From assembly GCA_004555915.1 (NCBI GenBank), contig SFJM01000083.1, forward strand, positions 1 to 7,395: DNA of 7,395 nucleotides, in the 5' to 3' direction. The position numbers and the translations under genes are program-made. The notes below the pieces were generated by a model, which was not told the DNA's origin, searched no databases, and saw only the letters and a program-made list of their open reading frames with translations. This document shows positions 1 to 4,445 of this stretch, piece by piece; within the stretch, counting starts at the first letter, position 1, and each line of letters begins with the position of its first letter. Origin of the DNA: Clostridiales bacterium (lineage in GTDB: Bacteria; Bacillota; Clostridia; Oscillospirales; Butyricicoccaceae).

Positions 1-1
1 G

Positions 2-367
2 CCGGAGTTTGCATACGGAAAATCCCGCATTGATTTTTACATGGAAAAGGGCGAACAGAAATACCTGCTGGAAGTCAAAGGCTGCACATTGGAAGTGGGC
101 GGTATTGGTTATTTCCCGGATGCGCCCACCGAACGGGGCGTGAAGCACCTGCACGAACTGGCGCAGGCACAGCGGACAGGATATCAGTGCGCTGTGGCCT
201 TTGTGATTCAGATGGAAGGCATCACCGAGGTGCGGCCAAATGTCAGCACACAGCCGGAGTTTGGCACGGCACTGGCCGAAGCAAAGGCCGCAGGTGTGCA
301 AGTGCTGTTTTTGCTCTGCCGTGTGGGGCGTGACAGCTTGGAAATCGTGGAGCAGAGGGAAGGCTGA
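2..367 (+). CDS. sfsA: SfsA family protein, 3' end only (5' end outside window)
   Basis: The reading frame is open from base 2 to the TGA at 365-367, giving the last 121 residues. Its first visible motif, PEFAYGKSRIDFYM, is followed by the conserved EVKGCTLEV block, the segment FPDAPTERGVKHLHEL and a C-terminal FVIQMEG. Together these match the C-terminal half of SfsA, a PD-(D/E)XK-type nuclease-fold protein of about 230 residues, first described as a sugar fermentation stimulation protein and later linked to nucleic-acid binding and nuclease activity. The acidic D in RIDF and the E and K of EVKG are the expected nuclease-fold residues. An internal ATG at 41 is not the true start, because homologous sequence continues upstream of it. 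No convincing terminator lies between its stop and the next promoter, only a short A5/T5 stretch at 366-377. Confidence 0.92.
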   Translation, partial: PEFAYGKSRIDFYMEKGEQKYLLEVKGCTLEVGGIGYFPDAPTERGVKHLHELAQAQRTGYQCAVAFVIQMEGITEVRPNVSTQPEFGTALAEAKAAGVQVLFLLCRVGRDSLEIVEQREG

Positions 368-387
368 AAAATTTTTCAGAAAACCTC

Positions 388-418
388 TTGACCCTGACGC
401 AGCGTCATAGCGTATACT
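388..418 (+). promoter_or_regulatory. MerR-type promoter and operator of the TipA-like regulator
   Basis: A -35 element TTGACC (388-393) and a -10 element TATACT (413-418) are separated by 19 bp. This is the overlong spacer typical of promoters that MerR proteins activate by twisting DNA. Inside the spacer is a perfect dyad, TGACG-CAG-CGTCA (395-407), with partial extension outward (CCC on the left, TAG on the right). The dyad sits just where MerR, TipAL and BltR/Mta-type operators lie, so the gene at 446 is probably autoregulated. Transcription should begin near 425, leaving a leader of about 20 nt. Confidence 0.82.
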
Positions 419-445
419 GTGGCTGTCGCAAGGGAGGACAGCAAG

Positions 446-1171
446 ATGATGACAGTGAACGAAGTGAGCAAGCGGACCGGAGTGAGCATCCGGACCCTGC
501 AATATTACGATAAAATCGGTCTGCTGCGCGCGGCGGGCCGCACCGAAGCAGGCTATCGGCTGTATGACGATGCCGCGCTGGAACGTTTGCAGCAGATCTT
601 ATTGTTCCGGGAACTGGAATTTCCGCTGAAGGACATCCAGAAAATCGTGGAGAATCCTGCTTTTGACCGGCAGAAAGCACTGGAACAGCAGATCACACTT
701 CTGACATTGAAAAAGCAGCATCTTGAAGATCTGATCGGCCTTGCGCAGAAAATTCGATCCACAGGAGGAATGGTTATGGACTTTACCGCATTTGATACGC
801 AGAAGATCAAGAAGTATACCGAGCAGGCCAAAAAGGAATGGGGCGAAACGCCGGAATACAAAGAGTTTGAGGAAAAAACTGCCCATAAGACCGAGAAAGA
901 GGTCAAGGACATGAGCAGTCAACTGATGGACATCGTGGCGGCATTCGGCGGGATGCAGAGCAAAGACCCGGCGGACTCTGAAGTGCAGGCACAGGTGAAG
1001 AAGCTGCAGGAGTTTATCACAGAGCACTACTATAACTGTTCCAAGGTGATCCTGAATCAGCTGGGGCAGATGTATGGGGCAGGCGGAGCATTTACGGAAA
1101 ACATCAATGCTGCCGGCGGTGCCGGTGCCGCAGAATTTGCGCAGAAAGCCATTGAGATTTATTGCAAGTGA
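446..1171 (+). CDS. MerR family regulator with C-terminal TipAS drug-sensing domain
   Basis: A 241-residue transcriptional regulator. Residues 3-70 form the MerR winged-helix DNA-binding domain (VNEVSKRTGVSIRTLQYYD, then the GYRLYDD wing). Residues about 72-108 form the dimerising coiled coil, and residues about 111-241 match the TipAS antibiotic-recognition domain (ending YYNCSKVILNQLGQMYG and a helical tail). TipAL-like proteins bind thiopeptides or other bulky drugs and then activate their own promoter and sometimes efflux genes. Cys198 lies near where TipAS carries its reactive cysteine; this alignment is an inference. I chose ATG 446 because AGGGAGGA (431-438) lies 7 nt upstream and because a GTG at 419 would fall inside the -10 region. 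ATG 449 is an alternative. A strong internal start exists at 776. No efflux gene follows, so the regulon target is unknown. Confidence 0.9.
   Translation: MMTVNEVSKRTGVSIRTLQYYDKIGLLRAAGRTEAGYRLYDDAALERLQQILLFRELEFPLKDIQKIVENPAFDRQKALEQQITLLTLKKQHLEDLIGLAQKIRSTGGMVMDFTAFDTQKIKKYTEQAKKEWGETPEYKEFEEKTAHKTEKEVKDMSSQLMDIVAAFGGMQSKDPADSEVQAQVKKLQEFITEHYYNCSKVILNQLGQMYGAGGAFTENINAAGGAGAAEFAQKAIEIYCK
763..778 (+). promoter_or_regulatory. Internal Shine-Dalgarno and in-frame ATG (possible free TipAS-like product)
   Basis: Inside the MerR/TipA-like gene a perfect AGGAGG (763-768) sits 7 nt before ATG 776, which is in frame with the full gene. ATG 770 is also in frame but too close to the site. Starting at 776 would give a 131-residue protein (residues 111-241) that is exactly the drug-binding domain without the DNA-binding and coiled-coil parts. 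In Streptomyces lividans tipA the same domain, TipAS, is made separately from an internal in-frame start. The sequence supports that arrangement here; its use is inferred. Confidence 0.65.
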
Positions 1172-1196
1172 GCCCAAAAACGCTTTGCGTGATTCA

Positions 1197-1226
1197 GTTA
1201 CAGAAATCATAACTAGGAAATATTAT
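1197..1226 (+). promoter_or_regulatory. Weak candidate promoter for the desulfoferrodoxin gene
   Basis: GTTACA (1197-1202, four of six matches to TTGACA) and TATTAT (1221-1226) are 18 bp apart in the AT-rich gap between the regulator and the desulfoferrodoxin gene. The leader would be about 45 nt. A TATCAT at 1224-1229 is an alternative -10. No clear PerR or Rex box was recognised. Read-through from the MerR promoter is also possible, since no terminator was seen after 1171. Confidence 0.3.
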
Positions 1227-1276
1227 CATATAGACACAAGAAACACACCGACAACATTCCAATGGAGGATTTCGAT

Positions 1277-1654
1277 ATGAAGGCAAAGTTTTACATCTGC
1301 AATCACTGTGGCAACCTCGTCACTACCATCCATAACGCAGGCGTTCCGCTGGTCTGCTGCGGGGAGAAAATGAAAGAGCTGGTTCCCAATACGGTGGAAG
1401 CCAGCGGCGAGAAGCATCTGCCGGTGGCAGAGCTTTCCGGCAGTCGTCTCACGGTCACAGTGGGCGCGGTGGAGCATCCCATGGCGGATGTTCACTATAT
1501 TCAGTGGATTTTTGTGGAGACTGAGAACGGCGGGCAGATCCGCTATCTGAATCCGGGGCAGGCTCCCAACGTGGGGTTTGAACTGGGAAGTGAAAAGCCG
1601 GTGGCTGTTTACGCATACTGCAACCTGCATGGCCTTTGGATGACGAAACTCTGA
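1277..1654 (+). CDS. dfx: Desulfoferrodoxin (superoxide reductase, two iron centres)
   Basis: A 125-residue cytoplasmic protein that reduces superoxide to hydrogen peroxide without releasing oxygen, as used by anaerobes. The N-terminal desulforedoxin domain (residues 1-36) has Cys8, Cys11, Cys27 and Cys28, the spacing that binds the rubredoxin-like centre I. The C-terminal neelaredoxin domain carries the catalytic centre II ligands: His47 in the GEKHLPV motif, His67, His73, Cys115 and His118 (YCNLHGLW), with Glu45 and Lys46 beside the active site. All ligands are present and the length is normal. The start at ATG 1277 is set by GGAGG (1264-1268) 8 nt upstream; an in-frame ATG at 1262 overlaps that site and is unlikely to be used. 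The gene stands alone between the TipA-like regulator and a strong terminator. Electrons probably come from rubredoxin, which is not in the window. Confidence 0.95.
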   Translation: MKAKFYICNHCGNLVTTIHNAGVPLVCCGEKMKELVPNTVEASGEKHLPVAELSGSRLTVTVGAVEHPMADVHYIQWIFVETENGGQIRYLNPGQAPNVGFELGSEKPVAVYAYCNLHGLWMTKL

Positions 1655-1666
1655 TACAATCAATGC

Positions 1667-1702
1667 AAACAGGGAGTGATTTGATGTCACTCCCTGTTTT
1701 TT
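1667..1702 (+). terminator. Rho-independent terminator after dfx
   Basis: A perfect stem of 13 bp pairs 1667-1679 (core CAGGGAGTGA) with 1687-1699 (core TCACTCCCTG) around a 7-nt loop. The T-run 1697-1702 follows and partly overlaps the stem end. It begins 13 bp after the dfx stop codon. Confidence 0.92.
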
Positions 1703-1779
1703 GATGAGAACTTTATGCGGTTCTTTTGGTTCGGAACTGTGTATAAATGGGATGGATAAAATGCGTAGGCACACTATAT

Positions 1780-1813
1780 GCGTTTATTAAACGCTGATAG
1801 CGTTTAATTTTTT
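1780..1813 (+). terminator. Three-arm inverted repeat with T-run (terminator-like or operator)
   Basis: Three arms alternate: GCGTTTA (1780-1786), TAAACGC (1788-1794) and GCGTTTA (1800-1806). Arms 2 and 3 extend to a perfect 9-bp hairpin (1787-1795 with 1799-1807, loop GAT) followed directly by six Ts (1808-1813), which is a good intrinsic terminator shape. Arm 1 can pair with arm 2 instead, at least as cruciform or operator DNA. The repeated GCGTTTA half-sites are 20 bp apart, about two helical turns, so a dimeric or cooperative DNA-binding protein is equally possible. Confidence 0.55.
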
Positions 1814-1996
1814 GCGTGGAATCGTGAAAATAAGACCTGTGAAAAACGTAGAAAATTTGATATGTTTGCGCTGCAAACTAAGACATATTGATGTTTTTGA
1901 AACGAGTTTATAGTGAAATATGTGTAATTCGAGTGCAGATATTCATTCTTGTGAGTTTGTTGTGTGAATTTGTCACGTTCCGCCGCAAAAAAGGAC

Positions 1997-2025
1997 TTGA
2001 CGGAAAAAATACTCTGTAGTAATTT
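1997..2025 (+). promoter_or_regulatory. Candidate promoter for the first XRE gene (weak)
   Basis: TTGACG (1997-2002) is a good -35 element. The best -10 at 17 bp is TAATTT (2020-2025), which is poor; AGTAAT (2018-2023) is an alternative at 15 bp. If real, the leader before the XRE start would be about 155 nt and would carry three small hairpins, including GCTGC-GTA-GCAGC at 2157-2169 right before the ribosome site. Confidence 0.35.
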
Positions 2026-2186
2026 ATGAGCAAATTCGCTTTTGTGAAATAAAGTCGAATTTGAATCCGCATGCATTATCCTGGTATGCGGAAAAGGAGA
2101 AAGCATCTTTATCGCAGGGAGGATTGCAAACAAAACCCAGTTCCTCCGCCCAAACCGCTGCGTAGCAGCAGAAAGGACGACCGAAT

Positions 2187-2465
2187 ATGAGTTATGACAA
2201 AGTGCAAGTCGGCAACAGAATCCGTGGAAGCCGCCTCGAAAAAGGCTGGACGCAGGAACGGCTTGCAGCAGAAGCTGAAATTTCAGTGCAGCAGCTTCGC
2301 GCATTGGAAAAAGGACAGCGCAATCTGGGAGTAGACCACTTGGGACGCCTGTCGGATGCAATGGGAGTCAGCAGTGATTTCCTGCTGAAAGGTTGTTCTG
2401 AAAACAGTATATTGGTTTGCAAGATGCTGGATGACCTCAAGAAAAAATTGCAGCCGTCAAAGTAA
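2187..2465 (+). CDS. Small XRE-type helix-turn-helix regulator (first of two)
   Basis: A 92-residue protein made almost entirely of a Cro/CI-type DNA-binding domain. Residues about 9-67 hold the five-helix fold: VGNRIRGSRLEKGWTQERLA, then EISVQQLRALEKGQRNLG with the recognition helix around residues 32-42, then LGRLSDAMGVSSDFLLKG. A short lysine-rich helix (MLDDLKKKLQPSK) ends it, with no sensor or catalytic domain. It should bind DNA as a dimer in the cytoplasm. The start is supported by AAAGGA (2172-2177) 9 nt upstream. It shares architecture with the second XRE protein at 2746 but the two are not near-identical. Its targets cannot be seen; autoregulation or control of the neighbouring RNA/XRE unit is possible. 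Function is inferred from fold only. Confidence 0.87.
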   Translation: MSYDKVQVGNRIRGSRLEKGWTQERLAAEAEISVQQLRALEKGQRNLGVDHLGRLSDAMGVSSDFLLKGCSENSILVCKMLDDLKKKLQPSK

Positions 2466-2514
2466 ATCGCAGAAAAATGATCGGTTTTGCCGCAAAAACA
2501 GTATATTTTAGCGC

Positions 2515-2543
2515 TTTACAGCAATGAAAGTACTTGCTATAAT
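2515..2543 (+). promoter_or_regulatory. Strong sigma-A promoter with extended -10
   Basis: TTTACA (2515-2520) and a perfect TATAAT (2538-2543) are exactly 17 bp apart, with TGC (2535-2537) forming an extended -10. It is the best promoter in the window. Transcription should start near 2550, giving the structured stretch 2550-2721 and, by read-through, the second XRE gene. Confidence 0.85.
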
Positions 2544-2549
2544 ATCGCC

Positions 2550-2721
2550 ATGGCGCAAGTTTCAGTTGCGCAAGAGGGAAAATTGCCTGAAATGCATTAA
2601 AGGCTGATAATACTCCGTGAGCTACTCACAAGAGTAGCTCCATCGAGTCGCGGTCATTGTGCATTTTCAAGCTGAAAACAGGCCGGGACTCGGAAAAGGA
2701 GTCTCGGCCTGTTTGTGTTTT
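2550..2721 (+). ncRNA. Candidate structured small RNA or attenuated leader
   Basis: This stretch lies between a strong promoter and a strong terminator and encodes no recognised protein; a 16-codon ATG frame at 2550-2600 would be nearly leaderless. It can fold into several elements. There is a 6-bp hairpin GCGCAA/TTGCGC (2553-2571). A long-range pairing joins TGAAATGCA (2588-2596) to TGCATTTTCA (2660-2669) with one bulged base, and it encloses a perfect 9-bp hairpin GAGCTACTC/GAGTAGCTC (2619-2640, loop ACAA). The 3' terminator hairpin follows. CGAGTC (2644-2649) can also pair with GACTCG (2687-2692) in the terminator's left arm, a possible antiterminator. It matches no RNA family I recognise. 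It could be a free RNA of about 170 nt or a regulatory leader of the XRE gene at 2746. Confidence 0.55.
2676..2721 (+). terminator. Strong terminator between the candidate RNA and the second XRE gene
   Basis: A 16-bp stem with one G-T pair joins 2676-2691 (core AACAGGCCGGGACTC) to 2699-2714 (core GAGTCTCGGCCTGTT) around a 7-nt loop. It is followed by the T-rich tail GTGTTTT (2715-2721). It lies just upstream of the ribosome site of the second XRE gene, so read-through may control that gene. Confidence 0.85.
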
Positions 2722-2745
2722 CGGCGCAAAGGAAAGGATTGAACA

Positions 2746-3045
2746 ATGCGATTTGATGCAAAAGAATTCGGCGGACGTATCCGCGATTTGCGGAAAAAGA
2801 AGGGGATTACACAGGAACAGCTGAGTATAATGCTGAACGTTAGTGCGAACCATCTTGCAAAAGTTGAAACGGGAAACCGCTGCTGCTCGATTGAGTTGCT
2901 GCAGGATCTTTCGTCCTGCCTGAATGTCAGAACGGACTATCTGCTGAACGGAGATGCACCGCATAACAACCATCTGAGGGAAAGACTGACGTTTCTTGCA
3001 CAGGAATTAGAAAAGATTACGGCGGACCTCCCGGTATGGGGATAG
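2746..3045 (+). CDS. Small XRE-type helix-turn-helix regulator (second of two)
   Basis: A 99-residue protein dominated by a Cro/CI-like domain at residues about 8-68: FGGRIRDLRKKKGITQEQLS, then LNVSANHLAKVETGNRCCS with the recognition helix around residues 34-43, then LLQDLSSCLNVRTDYLLNG. A C-terminal helix (residues 76-94, LRERLTFLAQELEKI) looks suited to dimerisation. The start is set by GGAAAGGA (2731-2738) 7 nt before the ATG. It is transcribed in the same direction as the first XRE gene and lies 32 bp past the terminator stem of the candidate RNA. Cys46 and Cys47 sit together near the recognition helix; whether they matter is unknown. The target is unknown. Confidence 0.88.
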   Translation: MRFDAKEFGGRIRDLRKKKGITQEQLSIMLNVSANHLAKVETGNRCCSIELLQDLSSCLNVRTDYLLNGDAPHNNHLRERLTFLAQELEKITADLPVWG

Positions 3046-3063
3046 GAAAAAGCAGAATCCTCT

Positions 3064-3091
3064 TTTTCAATGCCCAAAAGCGTGGTAGAAT
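3064..3091 (+). promoter_or_regulatory. Promoter of the DUF523 gene
   Basis: TTTTCA (3064-3069) and TAGAAT (3086-3091) are 16 bp apart, with TGG (3083-3085) giving an extended -10. The -35 overlaps a weak A/T stem, GAAAAAG/CTTTTTC (3046-3068), that directly follows the XRE stop and may act as a feeble terminator. Confidence 0.6.
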
Positions 3092-3131
3092 AGGTAAAAG
3101 ATTCAGTATCTGAAAAACGGAGCGCGCAACA

Positions 3132-3593
3132 ATGAAGATTCTGGTCAGCGCCTGTCTGCTGGGCGAAAACTGCAAATACAGCGGCGGAAACAATTACAAT
3201 CAGGCGGTCTGTGATTTTGCGCGGGGGCATCAGGTGGTTCTGGTCTGCCCGGAGGTTTTGGGCGGCCTGCCCACACCGCGGTGCCCGGCGGAAATCGTGC
3301 AGGGCGTTGTCACGAACAAAGAGGGCATCAATGTGGACCGGGAGTTCCGAGCGGGCGCAGCCAAGGCCCTTGCCATTGCAAAAGAAAATGGGGTGGAGCT
3401 TGCCATCCTGCAATCCCGCAGCCCCAGCTGCGGCGTGAAGGAAATCTACGACGGAACGTTTTCCGGGACAAAGATTCCCGGACAGGGTGTTTTTGCCAAG
3501 ATGCTGATGGACGAAGGCATCCGTGTTCTAGATGCTGGGGAATTGCCTAAAATTATCTTGAAAAATGAGGACGGAAAATGTCAATCAGACTGA
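3132..3593 (+). CDS. DUF523 family protein
   Basis: A 153-residue soluble protein with the family hallmarks: ACLLGENCKYSGG at residues 7-19, CPEVLGGLPTPRCPAEI at 39-55, GA-rich helix 74-83, and SRSPSCG at 95-101. The conserved cysteines Cys8, Cys14, Cys39, Cys51 and Cys100 suggest metal or Fe-S binding, but the family has no settled function that I can assign. Its length is typical. The start has CGGAG (3118-3122) 9 nt upstream and its own promoter. The stop overlaps the start of the truncated HAD gene by 16 bases, so the two were probably once translationally coupled. Confidence 0.9.
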   Translation: MKILVSACLLGENCKYSGGNNYNQAVCDFARGHQVVLVCPEVLGGLPTPRCPAEIVQGVVTNKEGINVDREFRAGAAKALAIAKENGVELAILQSRSPSCGVKEIYDGTFSGTKIPGQGVFAKMLMDEGIRVLDAGELPKIILKNEDGKCQSD

Positions 3594-3730
3594 TTTGCAG
3601 CGATATTGACGGTACGCTGCTGCAATACGGCAGGAAAGAGCTGGAAGGCGAGATCTTTGAACAGATACGGGAGCTGCATCGGCGCGGCATTTACGGAATA
3701 CGAAAGAAAGTCCCGGCCATTCTCCTGTGA
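3578..3730 (+). pseudogene. Truncated HAD/Cof-type phosphatase, N-terminal remnant
   Basis: A 50-codon frame begins with IRLICSDIDGTLLQYGR, the motif I of Cof-type (HAD-IIB) phosphatases with nucleophile Asp9 and acid/base Asp11. It continues through the next helix to LHRRGI at residues 33-38. There an intact protein of about 260 residues would read into an ASGR-type motif II. Instead the frame enters unrelated sequence (from about base 3692) and stops at 3728-3730 inside a terminator hairpin. The cap domain and motifs II-IV are missing, so it cannot be an active phosphatase. The start ATG 3578 lies inside the end of the DUF523 gene, with AGGACGGA just upstream. A deletion that joined the 5' end of the gene to a downstream terminator is the simplest explanation. 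Confidence 0.8.
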
Positions 3731-3764
3731 TTTGCAGGAAAATGGCCGGGATAGTTTGCTTTTT
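3711..3764. terminator. Long, probably bidirectional terminator hairpin
   Basis: A 17-position stem with one mismatch (C3722/A3740) pairs 3711-3727 (core TCCCGGCCATT) with 3735-3751 (core AATGGCCGGGA) around a 7-nt loop. The T-rich tail TAGTTTGCTTTTT (3752-3764) serves + strand transcripts from DUF523 and the HAD remnant. The minus-strand hydrolase ends at 3763, so the same hairpin can end that transcript, with CTTTCTTTC as a weaker tail. Confidence 0.82.
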
Positions 3765-4431
3765 ATTGAAGATTCATCCATGCCGCCAGCGCGTCCGCCG
3801 TCTGCCGCTGTTGTTCCTCGGCAGAGATGGTGGGTGTGCCATCGCCCTTCTGGGCACCGTAACTGCCGAACCCGGCATGACAGCCGCCGTCAATGACCGT
3901 TTCGGTGGTGTCCTGTGGGAGGTTCGTGCGGTCGGCTTCGTATTTTTCGCGGTTCAGCACACCATCCTCGCTGCCGTAAGTGGAATAAATTCGCAGGCCG
4001 CTGTCGGTCAGGTCGGCGGTAGAGTAGGCCGCCAGCAGCACCAGACCGTCCAGTTCATCGGTGTGTTTGGCCGCGTAGCTTGCCGCCATGGCCCCGCCCA
4101 GCGAGTGCCCACCGATGTACCAGTCTGTGACTTCGGAAAAGCGTTCCGGGATGCTGTCCGCCGCGTTCATGTCCGGAGCATAGGCGGTGTTTTCCACCTT
4201 GCCGCCCGGATAGAAGATCAGCCCGGCGGTGGGAGATTCCGGCGCAAAGACCCAGTTGCCGTTCTGCTTGGTGACGCTCACCACGTCATCCGATACCAGC
4301 GCATCCTCGGCGGCGGGGTCTGCGTGGTAGTAGTCGCTGACGTAAACGCCGAACGCAACATAGACGGCCAGCAAAACAGCCAGCAGGCAGAGGAACACTC
4401 TGCGGGGAAACGATTTTTTCTTCTGTTTCAT
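3763..4431 (-). CDS. Alpha/beta hydrolase with N-terminal membrane anchor or signal, likely internally deleted
   Basis: A 222-residue protein. Residues 1-11 are strongly basic (MKQKKKSFPRR) and residues 12-31 form one hydrophobic segment, so it is anchored in or exported across the membrane. The hydrolase core has FYPGGKVE (73-80), the nucleophile elbow GGHSLGG with Ser110, and candidate acid Asp156 (GSEDG) and His185 (CHAGFG), completing a Ser-Asp-His triad. It resembles the dienelactone-hydrolase-like fold-5 group. In proteins of this group I expect about 20-25 residues (a helix and the next beta strand) between the YAP and MNAAD motifs; here YAP-DMNAAD is directly joined, near 4171-4176. 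This may impair folding or activity. The start is supported by AAGGAG 4 nt upstream (4436-4441). It lies 14 bp after the DUF5131 gene, probably in one operon. Substrate unknown. Confidence 0.82.
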   Translation of the reverse strand: MKQKKKSFPRRVFLCLLAVLLAVYVAFGVYVSDYYHADPAAEDALVSDDVVSVTKQNGNWVFAPESPTAGLIFYPGGKVENTAYAPDMNAADSIPERFSEVTDWYIGGHSLGGAMAASYAAKHTDELDGLVLLAAYSTADLTDSGLRIYSTYGSEDGVLNREKYEADRTNLPQDTTETVIDGGCHAGFGSYGAQKGDGTPTISAEEQQRQTADALAAWMNLQ

Positions 4432-4445
4432 AGAACTCCTTTATT

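Larger units (their letters stand above)
1703..2186. other. AT-rich stretch without a recognised gene, upstream of the first XRE gene
   Basis: About 480 bp clearly richer in A/T than the flanking genes and with no recognisable protein in any frame. It contains the three-arm inverted repeat at 1780-1813. A perfect small dyad GTTTGC-GCT-GCAAAC lies at 1864-1878, nested between ATATG (1860-1864) and CATAT (1884-1888). A TTGACG -35-like element is at 1997-2002, and hairpins lie at 2067-2091, 2118-2147 and 2157-2169, just before the XRE gene. A long stop-free stretch on the minus strand across 1804-2361 resembles no known protein and has no good ribosome site. The region most likely holds the promoter and leader of the first XRE gene and possibly decayed or mobile sequence. 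Confidence 0.5.

Noticed and set aside
419..445. GTG start at 419 for the MerR/TipA-like gene
   Set aside because: It overlaps the -10 element, lacks a ribosome site, and the strong AGGGAGGA points to ATG 446.
1804..2361. Stop-free 185-codon frame on the minus strand
   Set aside because: It runs antisense through the first XRE gene and AT-rich spacer, resembles no known family and has no good ribosome site; probably chance, though long for such composition.
2550..2600. 16-codon ORF at the start of the candidate RNA
   Set aside because: Its ATG coincides with the predicted transcript start, it has no ribosome site, and the peptide is not recognisable.
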